Positions 45,999-55,104 of a DNA stretch of 64,000 bases are shown here, in pieces (within the stretch, counting starts at the first letter, position 1; every line of letters starts with the position of its first letter). A program made the translations under genes and the position numbers. Origin of the DNA: Trinickia caryophylli. GTDB taxonomy: Bacteria > Pseudomonadota > Gammaproteobacteria > Burkholderiales > Burkholderiaceae. Location: the NCBI RefSeq assembly GCF_034424545.1, contig NZ_CP139970.1:2046001-2110000 (forward strand), given 5' to 3'. Below the pieces are notes generated by a model, which made no database searches, was not told the origin of the DNA, and saw only the letters and a program-made list of their open reading frames with translations.

Positions 45999-48305
45999 AT
46001 GGAGACCAAAGAACCGCAGCCGCCCGCCCAGACACCATTCGCCCAGGCACAGGGCTATCACGTCGACTTCGCGCTCCACACTCTTGGATGGAAGGCGTTC
46101 CAAGATCTGTGCGCGCAGGTAATGGAAGAAGAGCTGAAGTGCTCGGTCTCGGTATATCGCGAAGCCCAGGACGGCGGACAAGACGCCGTGTTCCTTGCTA
46201 AGCACGTCGATGGCTCCGTCGCGGTGGGAACCGTACAGTGCAAGTTCTCCAGCAAACACACACAACGCTTGCGCTCCTCAGACATCACAGGCGAACTTGA
46301 GCACGTCAAGCAGCTCGTCGACAAGAGCATGGCGTCGATCTACTACTTCCTCACCAGCATGAGTGTCGATGCCGACGTCGCGCGCGAGATCCGTGAACGG
46401 CTCGCAGCGATGGGAGTAACGGAGCCTCACGTCGAAGGCAAGGATTGGTTGCTCGGAAAGATAAAGGGAAGCCCTCGCCTCCGGGCGCTGGTGCCTCGCG
46501 TTTATGGCCTTGGTGACCTCTCGACCATCATCGACGAGCGATGTGCCTCCCAAACCCTCGCCCTGCTAGGTGACCATCGAAAGTCCCTCAACGTGTATGT
46601 ACCGACGGCACCCCATCGGTCCGCGGTGAACATACTGGCGAAGCACAAACTCGTACTTCTTCTCGGCGCGCCAGCTACCGGCAAGTCCACCCTCGCAGCA
46701 ATTCTCGCGACGATGGCCGTCGACAAGAACGAGGTGCAGGTGTTCAAGTGCGAAGGACCGATAGAGCTACGGCAGCATTGGAATCCCAACGAGAACAAGC
46801 GCCTTTTCTGGGTTGACGATGCCTTTGGCTCCAATTTGCTTATGCCCGAGTACGTCAATGCTTGGATTGAATTTATGCCCAAGCTCAAGACGGCGCTCGA
46901 TCACGGATGTCATTTCATCCTCACGTCTCGTACACACATCTGGAACGACGCTAAACCTCGCATTGGCTCCAGAAATCATCTCCTCTTGGAGAACGACACT
47001 GCTGTCGTCAATGTCGGCAAGCTCACGCATTCAGAACGGGAACAGATTCTCTATAACCACCTGAAGGCGGGACGGCAGCCAACCAGTTGGAAAGCTTGGA
47101 TTAAGGACCATCTGCCCCTGCTGTCTAAGGAAGACAGACTGCTCCCGGAATTGGCTCGTCGCCTTGGCGATCCCACGTTCACTGGGCACATCAAAAAGGT
47201 GCCAGACGACTTGCTGCGCTTCATCTCCCAACCGCAGAAATTCCTGGTCCAGACCTTTGAAGAACTGTCGGCCGAGCAACGAGCAGCCCTGACGCTTGTG
47301 TTTCTTGGCCAGTCGCGGCTACCTGTTCACCTGCTACCCGACAATGATGCAACCTTGGTCGCCACAAGCTATGGCGTTACAAGAGCCAGCATGACTCAAG
47401 CTCTGCTACAGCTTGCTGGGTCATTGATCGTGCGCCGACGAGATGGCGACAAAGAATTCTGGGCCTTTTGGCACCCCACATTTGCCGATGCCATTAGTGA
47501 GATTCTCAGCAAGAGACCGGACTTAATCGACGTCTACGTTCGAGGAGCGAGGCTTGACACTCTACTCACGGAAGTGGTTTGTGAAGGTGCGGCTCACATT
47601 CGCGATGCTGTCGTGGTTCCGCAGGGCAGCAGCGAAGCGTTGATCGAGAGGTTGCTTGAAACTCCTAACGAACCCAGCGCAAACGAGCGCTTATTCGAAT
47701 TCTTGAATCATCGACTTCCTACGGACATCGTTCGGAAGATATTGGAACGCGCACCCGACCTCCCAGGCCGACGCGGAGAACCTCCAATTTGGTTCCGTCT
47801 CCGTCGCAGCGAGGAAATTCGGCTTCGGGCAACAGCCCATTCGATGGGCTTGCTCACCGAGGATGTACGCTCGGCCACCGTGGCGGCGCTGGAGGAAGGC
47901 GCCCTCGACTCCCTCGACACGTCGTTCATCTGCGACGACGGCATCCTCGCAATGTTCAAGCCTTTGGAGCTCATGCAATTGACCGCGGGACTATTAGCCA
48001 AGCTCGACTCAGAAATTGCACATGAGATTGCACGTCGTCGAGCGCAAGCAGATCCCGATCGCGACGTTGACAGTCAGTTTGAAGAGGTAAGCGAATTCCT
48101 CGATGGCATCCGCTACTTGGTAGAGGTCAATAGTGTTTTTGATAACAAGTATCAGGACCTGACTCGTGCTTTGCAGCGGGCCAAGGAAGATGTCGAGGCA
48201 GAGAAATCATCCGAAGAAGAATGCAGTTTCTTCAACAGCGTGCCTCCGGCAACGCAACGTGAGCGGCAAACCGATCGTTCAGTTTTCAGCGACGTCGACG
48301 AGTAG
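45999..48305 (+). CDS. restriction-endonuclease-like / STAND NTPase fusion
   Basis: This is a 768-aa protein. Residues about 25-150 form a restriction-endonuclease-like (Mrr/PD-(D/E)XK) domain, with LGWKAFQDLCAQVMEEEL, D62 in GGQDAVF and Q80-C-K82 in VGTVQCKF. Residues about 195-400 form a STAND-type P-loop NTPase: Walker A GAPATGKST (223-231), Walker B LFWVDDAFG (269-277) and the sensor-like ILTSR (307-311). The remaining 370 residues are helical, as expected for a winged helix plus sensor. Nuclease-STAND fusions are known antiphage architecture (Avs-like and nSTAND families); the trigger is unknown. Confidence 0.8.
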   Translation: METKEPQPPAQTPFAQAQGYHVDFALHTLGWKAFQDLCAQVMEEELKCSVSVYREAQDGGQDAVFLAKHVDGSVAVGTVQCKFSSKHTQRLRSSDITGELEHVKQLVDKSMASIYYFLTSMSVDADVAREIRERLAAMGVTEPHVEGKDWLLGKIKGSPRLRALVPRVYGLGDLSTIIDERCASQTLALLGDHRKSLNVYVPTAPHRSAVNILAKHKLVLLLGAPATGKSTLAAILATMAVDKNEVQVFKCEGPIELRQHWNPNENKRLFWVDDAFGSNLLMPEYVNAWIEFMPKLKTALDHGCHFILTSRTHIWNDAKPRIGSRNHLLLENDTAVVNVGKLTHSEREQILYNHLKAGRQPTSWKAWIKDHLPLLSKEDRLLPELARRLGDPTFTGHIKKVPDDLLRFISQPQKFLVQTFEELSAEQRAALTLVFLGQSRLPVHLLPDNDATLVATSYGVTRASMTQALLQLAGSLIVRRRDGDKEFWAFWHPTFADAISEILSKRPDLIDVYVRGARLDTLLTEVVCEGAAHIRDAVVVPQGSSEALIERLLETPNEPSANERLFEFLNHRLPTDIVRKILERAPDLPGRRGEPPIWFRLRRSEEIRLRATAHSMGLLTEDVRSATVAALEEGALDSLDTSFICDDGILAMFKPLELMQLTAGLLAKLDSEIAHEIARRRAQADPDRDVDSQFEEVSEFLDGIRYLVEVNSVFDNKYQDLTRALQRAKEDVEAEKSSEEECSFFNSVPPATQRERQTDRSVFSDVDE

Positions 48306-48619
48306 GCATCGTGCCTTACTCGCGCACCGGGCTCAACCGACCGCTAAAGTGCCCCTGCAAAATGGGAACCCTTCGTCAGGGGCACCCAAACCTGACGCTG
48401 TCAAATCCTGTGCAATTGCTACCTCGCGGGGAAAGCATGAAACCGCCGCCCCTCGATACGAGCCCACGGACGCCCCAGGGGACAGGACGCCATCCTCGCG
48501 AACCCAAGCTCTCCGAGAGTATCCTACAACCTAGCCGTTCGCCAGAGGACGACGGCCAGGTCGGGCGCAGTGATAGGGCAACCATCTCACTCGTCTTCGA
48601 AGTATCACTGACGAGCCGA
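48306..48619. other. convergent intergenic region
   Basis: 314 bp between two convergent genes. I see no credible gene and no classical terminator for either side. Confidence 0.4.
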
Positions 48620-50788
48620 CTAAACGAGCGCCGCCACGTCAGTGTACAGCCGCCGAAGGTGCTGATCAGACATGTCAAGGATCGGCTCGTACATGAACGA
48701 GTTCAGGTGGATGTTCTCAGGCGTCATCAGCGTCACCTTTTGCAGAACTCGAATGTTGGCCGCCTCGCCGGCGAACAGTTGACGATAGCGCGACAGCAGA
48801 GCCGGCGTTTGGTTGGCACTGATCGTCGCCAGCCATGCCGCGTCGTTGATCTTCCCGGCCATGTACTTTTCAGCTTGCAACCTAGTGGCAATCGCCAGCA
48901 CCACCTTGTTCTCGAAGTTAATCCCGTCCGGCGCCTGCAAGCAGGCCTTCGCCTCCGCATCGATTAGATCGAGAACTAGCTCCGCCCCATTGGCTGACTG
49001 TCCAGCTGCTGTGAACAGCCGTCCGTACACGCCATCTAGGTCCGCAACCGTGATCAGGTTGGAATCCGCCTTCCAGTGCAACAGCGAAGTGAGTTTGACA
49101 TAGTCTGCATCCGCGTCATCCTTCGTGTACTCGATCAGGTTGCGCATGAAGGGGATGCAGCAGACTTTCATCCGACGGTCAGTGTAGAAGCATGGCTTCC
49201 AAACCTTCACGAAGACATTTTTGACGCCGACTGCGCTTTGAAGTGTAACTCCCTGCGCGGTCTTCGAAACCATGAAGCAGTTTTGCCGCTGAACGAGCTT
49301 GCGGCTCTCTATCGTCCGGTAGAAGTCGAAATTGTGAGTGAGGATCAGTTGCTTGAAGCACGGATCCTCCGCCAGGTCGGAGAGGTACTGAACGATGGCG
49401 TACTTGTTCTTATAGTCGAATGAGTCAGCGATGTCGTCCACGATAACCAAAGTCTCCTTGCCGCTCTGGCGCCGCACCTCGATGTCGAAGAGCATATTCA
49501 GCACGTAAAACGCCTTCTTCTCCCCGGTGCTAAGGGTCTGCAGGAGAGCGGCCCGGTCGACCGAAAGTTCATCGGCGCCATCGGTGAAGACGAAGCCAAG
49601 CCGTGGGACGGTCTCCACACCAAGCATTACCTGAACCTTATTCGCCACCTCCAACCGAAACGGAACCACAAAGCGGTCGTTGAAGATGTCAATGACCGTC
49701 TGCCACAGTGTCTTCTCTCGAGCTGCCTGCTCCTGGATCTCCTTGGTGCGCGCGGCCGCTAGCTGGATCTTCTCGAGCAGCGAGACATACAACTCATAGT
49801 TGGCCTTGATGTACGACTTCCAGAGCTTTTCTTTGAACGATGCCACATTGGCTAGTTCGGGCAGCAGCTCCTCGTGGTCCTGCAGATACGCCTCGAAGTC
49901 ACGCAGTGTCACGTTTTTCTGTATCTGCTTCTCTAACGCCTCGAACTTCTTGCGAAGATTGACGTCGCCCGAAATCTTCTCCTTCTCCTCTTTAATCAGC
50001 TCTGCGAGCTGCGTTTCGGAAGTGATCTCGACCTTCTCTTCTCCGTTAAGTCTAACGGTATGCTTGGCCTCGAAGAAGCCGTTGTCCTTCAGTTGCTTCG
50101 CAACATTGGCGGCATTGTAGTAGTTGAAGGTACCTTTCTTGAAGTACTTGGACGCCGCAAGCAGTTCGTTGTACTTCTTGACGTAGTCATCAATTGCGGT
50201 TCGGAAGTCTCCAGTCGCAAGGAATGCCTCCACCTTCTCGTCCATTACCACGTCATAGGGCACGGTAGCGAGCGGAGCGTCTTCCTGCAACGCAAGCTCA
50301 TCTTTGATTCGATTCAGCGCAACGTCGAGTTGCTCCCCAGAGGCAGTGAAGGTAGAGGAAATCTCCCGGTCCACCTCCCGCCTCGTCTTTGCCTGCGCCT
50401 TGACAGCTTTGATAAACGCCGCCCTTGCCGCATTGATTTCCGCGTGCAACGCCTCGTATTCCTGACGAAGCCCTAGATTCACCAATAGCGTAGCTGTCTC
50501 TCCTCCCTGCCCTGCGATTTCCTCATAGGGTCGAAGAACCAGCACGCCACTTGCCGCTAGGTCTGCGCCCGTCTCATCCTTCACTTCGCGACGCGTGACC
50601 CTGGTCTGAAATATTCGGTCCTTGGATGGGGATCCATCGGCGATGTCCTGGAAAGTGTTGGCCAGCGAACTTTTCATCGCTCCGTTAGGAGCGTAGATGG
50701 CTACGGTGGACGACTTCGAGTAGTCCAGTACGATGTCGAGCTTGCGAATGCCGTAGCAATGCTCGAGCGCCAGACTAAGTTTTTTCAT
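48620..50788 (-). CDS. SMC/PrrC-like coiled-coil ATPase
   Basis: This 722-aa protein is an ABC/SMC-type ATPase. The P-loop is APNGAMKSSL (33-42), where the usual G before KS is methionine. Two coiled-coil arms (about 100-170 and 260-365) separate it from the ABC signature LSTGEKKA (419-426), Walker B LVIVDDIAD (447-455) and H-loop ILTHN (482-486). The last 220 residues, with VKVWKPCFYTDRRMKVCCIP and SLLHWKADSNLITVADL, are an unknown effector-like domain. The layout is that of RloC/PrrC/AAA_13 defence ATPases. The ATG at 50788 follows GGAGG exactly, so the GTG four codons earlier is rejected. Confidence 0.8.
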   Translation of the reverse strand: MKKLSLALEHCYGIRKLDIVLDYSKSSTVAIYAPNGAMKSSLANTFQDIADGSPSKDRIFQTRVTRREVKDETGADLAASGVLVLRPYEEIAGQGGETATLLVNLGLRQEYEALHAEINAARAAFIKAVKAQAKTRREVDREISSTFTASGEQLDVALNRIKDELALQEDAPLATVPYDVVMDEKVEAFLATGDFRTAIDDYVKKYNELLAASKYFKKGTFNYYNAANVAKQLKDNGFFEAKHTVRLNGEEKVEITSETQLAELIKEEKEKISGDVNLRKKFEALEKQIQKNVTLRDFEAYLQDHEELLPELANVASFKEKLWKSYIKANYELYVSLLEKIQLAAARTKEIQEQAAREKTLWQTVIDIFNDRFVVPFRLEVANKVQVMLGVETVPRLGFVFTDGADELSVDRAALLQTLSTGEKKAFYVLNMLFDIEVRRQSGKETLVIVDDIADSFDYKNKYAIVQYLSDLAEDPCFKQLILTHNFDFYRTIESRKLVQRQNCFMVSKTAQGVTLQSAVGVKNVFVKVWKPCFYTDRRMKVCCIPFMRNLIEYTKDDADADYVKLTSLLHWKADSNLITVADLDGVYGRLFTAAGQSANGAELVLDLIDAEAKACLQAPDGINFENKVVLAIATRLQAEKYMAGKINDAAWLATISANQTPALLSRYRQLFAGEAANIRVLQKVTLMTPENIHLNSFMYEPILDMSDQHLRRLYTDVAALV

Positions 50789-51008
50789 TTTTTCCTCCAC
50801 TCGCTACGGAATTTGCAGGAGGGCCATTCCGCGGCGTTGCCCTTTGCTTAGGTATCTTCGGCTGCATGACGCTTCATCTTGAATTTCGGCGCCAAGCAGT
50901 GGAAGTCGAACAAAACAGTCACTTGGCGTATACGCCCCCCGCGATCAGCGGACACTCGCGCAATGCAGCAGTATCGCCCAAACGTTTACTTGAGCACCGC
51001 TTCGGTCG

Positions 51009-51320
51009 TTAGGCTCCCGCTATCGCAAACCCTATTGGCCCTCGTCGTTGCTCGCTTTCTACTATCCAGAGAACGTTTCCCGGATGAACGATAAGATGCT
51101 CTGGAGGCTCACCCTTTCGATTCTCTGGCCAGTCAGGAGTGAAGCGCACGAACCCGAACTCTGTTGAACTTACCGCGGTGCATGTCACTATCGCATGCGT
51201 GGGACTGTCGTCCTTTCCGTCCTTAAACTGAATAGTCGGAAAGTTATCACCCTGTACAGCCGACTTCAGATTAGGCCAGATCGTTGGATCGTGACGCAGT
51301 GCTACGAAATACTGGGACAT
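51009..51320 (-). CDS. hypothetical protein, 103 aa
   Basis: I do not recognise this protein. It is mostly beta-strand-like and polar: MSQYFVALRHDPTIWPNLKS, IQFKDGKDDSPTHAIVTCTA, FTPDWPENRKGEPPEHLIVH. AAGGGAG precedes the ATG. It is 220 bases downstream of the SMC-like ATPase in the same direction and could be an accessory to it; there is no motif to say how. Confidence 0.55.
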   Translation of the reverse strand: MSQYFVALRHDPTIWPNLKSAVQGDNFPTIQFKDGKDDSPTHAIVTCTAVSSTEFGFVRFTPDWPENRKGEPPEHLIVHPGNVLWIVESEQRRGPIGFAIAGA

Positions 51321-51519
51321 TCGGGTCTCCCTTCACGCGTAGTCGATTCAGTCGTCGAAATAGGCTCCGCGCTGAATTCTGACACAGCTCCGCAAATGTG
51401 TATTGCAGGAATTTGTTGACCATGTGCAATGGCTACGCGCCTTCGCGGAAAACAAGGCGTTGGCTCAATCGATGGATCGCCGATGACGTCAGACCGACAA
51501 AAAACAACAGCAGCACCGG

Positions 51520-52350
51520 CTATATGGTATCGGCCGATGCCCGCAGGGTGACGTCTCGCTGTTCTACCATGATCGCAGTCGGCGCCTCGGTCTTGACGCA
51601 GTAAGCCTTGACCGCTGCTAAACCGTTGACTTTTGCATAACAGCGCTTCTTATGCCCGTTTGTTAGAGGACTCACGATTGCGGGAAGATTTATCGTGGAT
51701 GATACGGTGCCTGTGTCCGCAGCCGTGACCCCATTTGAACTCTCACACGGGGATTTGCCGTTAACGTTCCGAGTCAATGTTGAACCAAGGCCGGAGGTGT
51801 CCCACGAGTCTGTCCTCAGCAAAAAGCGCTCTGCGACCGCGTTGTCTGGGAACTCGTCGCACCAAGAAAAGCCCACGGCTTCGTCGATGACTCCCACCGG
51901 GTTTGCCTCAGCCGGGAAGACGTGTTCGATGCCAAAACGCAATTGGCACGATGTCGTCCGAGGCGTTGCCTTGGCGTTCTCCGTCGGCGATTGATGCGCG
52001 CGGCCTGCGGTACCTCGCAGAAGATGCTGCGCGAATCGGCGCCGCAAATTGGTAGTCTTGCCCGCGTACAAGCAGGGGTAAGGGGCGTCAGTCGGCCACC
52101 AGTCGTGATAATGCACATCGACGCTTATACCGCCCGGCCCTTTCAGGACGATATGCCGATTAGCTTGCATCAACCGCGCCCTGCTTCCGACCCACCAAAA
52201 GGCGTAGACGCCCGCCGTGGATGGCACGCCGACAGTCCCCCTTGCGTCAGAGAGATCTCTCACCCGATGAACCGAAGCACCTGCGAGCATTGCTGCCGTC
52301 AGCGATTGCCATGCAATTTGCACTTCCCCGGCTCTATTCCTCTCGTTCAT
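51520..52350 (-). CDS. GIY-YIG nuclease-domain protein
   Basis: The 276-aa protein has a GIY-YIG endonuclease core: GVY at 47-49 (TAGVYAFWWVG), then LYAGKT at 94-99 with the catalytic arginine in NLRRRFAQHL. About 45 residues lie between the two halves, more than in UvrC-type domains, including a His/Trp-rich HYHDWW. The catalytic glutamate is probably in VGVIDEAVGF. The C-terminal 90 residues are low in order and rich in Thr/Ser. The ATG at 52350 was chosen because the upstream 48 codons are Arg/Ser-rich; no good ribosome-binding site is visible. Confidence 0.65.
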   Translation of the reverse strand: MNERNRAGEVQIAWQSLTAAMLAGASVHRVRDLSDARGTVGVPSTAGVYAFWWVGSRARLMQANRHIVLKGPGGISVDVHYHDWWPTDAPYPCLYAGKTTNLRRRFAQHLLRGTAGRAHQSPTENAKATPRTTSCQLRFGIEHVFPAEANPVGVIDEAVGFSWCDEFPDNAVAERFLLRTDSWDTSGLGSTLTRNVNGKSPCESSNGVTAADTGTVSSTINLPAIVSPLTNGHKKRCYAKVNGLAAVKAYCVKTEAPTAIMVEQRDVTLRASADTI

Positions 52351-52500
52351 ACCTTGATTCTGATCGGATTGGACGAAACAATGAGACAACCGACCACGCG
52401 GTAGCCGCACTCGCGATATGACCTGAGCGATTCCGCCCAGCCCCGCAGATTGTATTGCTGCAACGCTGGCCCCGCACCGCGCAGAAGGCCCCACGTCTTT

Positions 52501-53601
52501 CTATTGGCCCAGCGGCAGGATCCAGCCCCCCGAACCATCGAATCTCGCTCGCACTTGCTCTCGGTCCGTAGATAGAATTTTCTCCAGCACGTCGCCATCA
52601 CCATCGATCGCTGACCGCACTACTTTGCGCTCCAACCCGACAAACAACGGCCGAAGATTCAGCCGCGCGAGCGTCTGCTCATCGGGCGGAGACAGTCTTC
52701 GTTCCGCAATTGGTCCCTGACGCGTCACCACACCACCGATGAGATCGTCGACCCAATTGGCTCCCTGCTCGGCATCGACGCCCCAGACGGTCGCAGCATC
52801 CAACGCCTGGTGTGCCTCCGCAATCAGTTGGCGCTCCGACCGTCGTGTGACAGCAAGGTTCAACAAAGAGTTCGCTAGCTCAACATGTCCAAGGGAGCGT
52901 AACAAGGCTGCGGCATGCCGACGTAACAGACCAACAAACATAGCGCGCTCATCCTCCGGTGAAAGAGGCAGGCCCGGCTCCTCCGGATCATGTACAGAGA
53001 TCATCGGATCTCTCGCTCCGCCATTCGCGGCCCCCCAGCGGGTAGCAATCGCGATCCGCTTGACTGTCGCAGGTCGGCCGCCGCACACAACGTTCACTCG
53101 CCCAGCTTGAATCCATGCACGCCTGAGCGCTTTCCCCGGCCCCGGGCGATCATGGCAGCCCTTGGCTTCCGCCACGGTTAAATTCGATAGCCTGGAAGTG
53201 CAGGCCACCCAATCAGGAAGATCCCCGCGCGCTATTCTTGCGACGCTGATCCTTTGCCGAGCATTCAACGCAATATTTCGCTGCCCGAGGTGAGCAAATA
53301 TCGATAGCCCCATGTATCTCTCGAGATAAGCCCGAGCAACGAAGCGCCCGAATAGCCCCGACAATGCCACTTTGACTTCCCGAGCTTGGCCAAGCGGTTC
53401 GCGAAACACAAAGGGAGTCCCGGGACCCATCGGCTCGAGCAGTGCATCAATAAAAGACCAACACGCCAAGGCGGGACCCGGAGACTGCAAAATCTCACGT
53501 ACCCCCGCGTCTTCGATCTCTGTCACGGAAAGACTAACGTGCGGAGTACCGACGGGATCGGCCGCCGGAGGAACAAACGAATGTTGGAAAGTACGTTGCA
53601 T
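52501..53601 (-). CDS. hypothetical protein with a PD-(D/E)XK-like motif
   Basis: This 366-aa protein belongs to no family I can name. Residues 129-147 carry P-D...E-A-K (DLPDWVACTSRLSN, then VAEAKGC), the exact spacing pattern of PD-(D/E)XK nucleases, and an Arg-rich helix follows (GKALRRAWIQAGRVNVVCGG). The C-terminal half is helical. It lies 150 bases upstream of the GIY-YIG gene on the same strand, so the two may form one module. The ATG has no strong ribosome-binding site. Confidence 0.6.
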   Translation of the reverse strand: MQRTFQHSFVPPAADPVGTPHVSLSVTEIEDAGVREILQSPGPALACWSFIDALLEPMGPGTPFVFREPLGQAREVKVALSGLFGRFVARAYLERYMGLSIFAHLGQRNIALNARQRISVARIARGDLPDWVACTSRLSNLTVAEAKGCHDRPGPGKALRRAWIQAGRVNVVCGGRPATVKRIAIATRWGAANGGARDPMISVHDPEEPGLPLSPEDERAMFVGLLRRHAAALLRSLGHVELANSLLNLAVTRRSERQLIAEAHQALDAATVWGVDAEQGANWVDDLIGGVVTRQGPIAERRLSPPDEQTLARLNLRPLFVGLERKVVRSAIDGDGDVLEKILSTDREQVRARFDGSGGWILPLGQ

Positions 53602-53735
53602 GTCAGAGGTCCCCGATTTTCTTGGTCTTGCCTGTGACCGAGCTGTTCGAACGGATGCCTAACGGAACAACGACGCTCATCTGACCGAACAACACATCAC
53701 TTGCGACGTTACCGTTTCGTTACCGCGCTTTCGAT

Positions 53736-54689
53736 CTATTTCTTCGATCGAGGCACCTGCGCAACTTGCGCTTTCAGAGACAGCGTGAGGTTCAACTTGT
53801 GTTTCGTAAAGTCCGAGAATCGATATTTCCCGGGCTCGCTCGCGGGGACGCGCTTCCCAGGCTTCGCTTTCCATAAACCGAGCACTACAACCTCCGAATC
53901 CTCCTCGATACCTTCAAACCAGTCTGCATTGTCGGTCCAGATGCTGGGCTCAACACTGATTCCATGCACCGCATCCGCTGCGTCATCAACATACTTCGGG
54001 ATATGGAGGTTGATTACGTTCGTCGGTCGACCGTCAACTATCGGGCTTCGCTTCGATTTGACGACTCCGTGCAGCGCAATCGGATGTTTGACGGTCAGGA
54101 GGGATACCGCACGGAACGCCTCCATGTATCGCTCGGCTTCGAAGTAGAACGATGACCACGGCACGACCGTGTTGCCTTCGAACACGAGTTCGAGATACCT
54201 AGCGATGCTCTCGTCATCGTCGCAGGCCGCGCGAAGCGAAAGCACCTTCTTCGCCGAGTTGATGTACGCCGGTAAGTTTCCCGACTTGCGCTTGTAAACC
54301 GTTCCTCCCGGCCGCGTCGTACCGCCGCCTCTTGGAGATTCCCGCTTCCGTGCCGTCCCGAGGGCTTCCGCAATCATCATCAGCCGCAAACGATACTTGC
54401 CGTTGCGCAAGCTTTCAATCAAACCCTCCGACGGCGTCACGAGCTTTTTCACATTGTGCTCGACTGCGTGCGGACAGTTATCGGCATGCTCGCTGTCTTT
54501 CAATAGCCGGAAGTAGGCCGGAACCTTGATCGACTTGTTGTGCCGCTCGCAACTATAGGCACTCTGGTGCGTTACCCCGGTCGGACACTGCTTGCAGTGC
54601 AATGGCTCCCGGCCCTTTCCTTTGGCATAGTCCTCGGCCTGCCACTCATTACCGTCGGCGTCGATCGCCGTCGACATCTTAATGCCCAT
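53736..54689 (-). CDS. CoiA-like zinc-motif protein, hypothetical
   Basis: The N-terminal 80 residues hold a Cys/His set (LHCKQCPTG, YSCERHNKS, then YFRLLKDSEHADNCPHA), the pattern seen at the start of CoiA-like competence and phage or ICE proteins. The remaining 240 residues have no motif I know; a beta-rich section (NVINLHIPKYVDDAADAVHG) occurs in the second half. It is the first gene of the minus-strand set GIY-YIG / PD-(D/E)XK / zinc protein (317 aa) and is divergent from the relaxase. Confidence 0.55.
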   Translation of the reverse strand: MGIKMSTAIDADGNEWQAEDYAKGKGREPLHCKQCPTGVTHQSAYSCERHNKSIKVPAYFRLLKDSEHADNCPHAVEHNVKKLVTPSEGLIESLRNGKYRLRLMMIAEALGTARKRESPRGGGTTRPGGTVYKRKSGNLPAYINSAKKVLSLRAACDDDESIARYLELVFEGNTVVPWSSFYFEAERYMEAFRAVSLLTVKHPIALHGVVKSKRSPIVDGRPTNVINLHIPKYVDDAADAVHGISVEPSIWTDNADWFEGIEEDSEVVVLGLWKAKPGKRVPASEPGKYRFSDFTKHKLNLTLSLKAQVAQVPRSKK

Positions 54690-55104
54690 CGGTTACCTCG
54701 TGTGATCGAGAAAGCACGAGTTTAACTCTTCAGCGAAGAGCATCTCTGAACTTTCTCTTCGCCGTACAGGCTCAAGCATCGCTGCCTCTATCCTCCGCTC
54801 AGTCTGATTATCGAGTTATGAAGCTAAATATAAATACAGGAAAGCATAATTTTTTACAGCGCTTTGTATCTTGTGAGGCAAGAGCAATAAAAAGGCAGGT
54901 AGAGAGAAGAGGGAGAGAAGGAACGAAAGAAGTAGCGGCAGCGGTCAACGTCAATCCAAGAGGGTTCATGTAAAGCAAGCCATCAGGGAGATGGCGCACG
55001 CGCACATACCCTTTCTCTCAATATAGCTTCTCAACCCGTCTCTGCACTCGCCTCGCCGAAGGTTAAACCACATTCTCACTGGAATCACTGCGCGGGGAGT
55101 AATA
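54690..55104. other. intergenic region upstream of the relaxase, candidate oriT
   Basis: This is 415 bp with no gene. It contains a perfect small inverted repeat CTCTTC-AGC-GAAGAG (54726-54740), a strongly A/T-rich block (about 54815-54870) and a purine-rich run (about 54895-54935). This arrangement next to a relaxase gene is what an origin of transfer looks like, but no known nick sequence is recognisable. Confidence 0.4.

Noticed and set aside
51410..51604. Plus-strand frame starting MCNGYAPS, faintly like an SRAP (SOS-associated) N-terminus
   Set aside because: It lacks the rest of the SRAP pattern after seven residues, has no ribosome-binding site and overlaps the GIY-YIG gene end.
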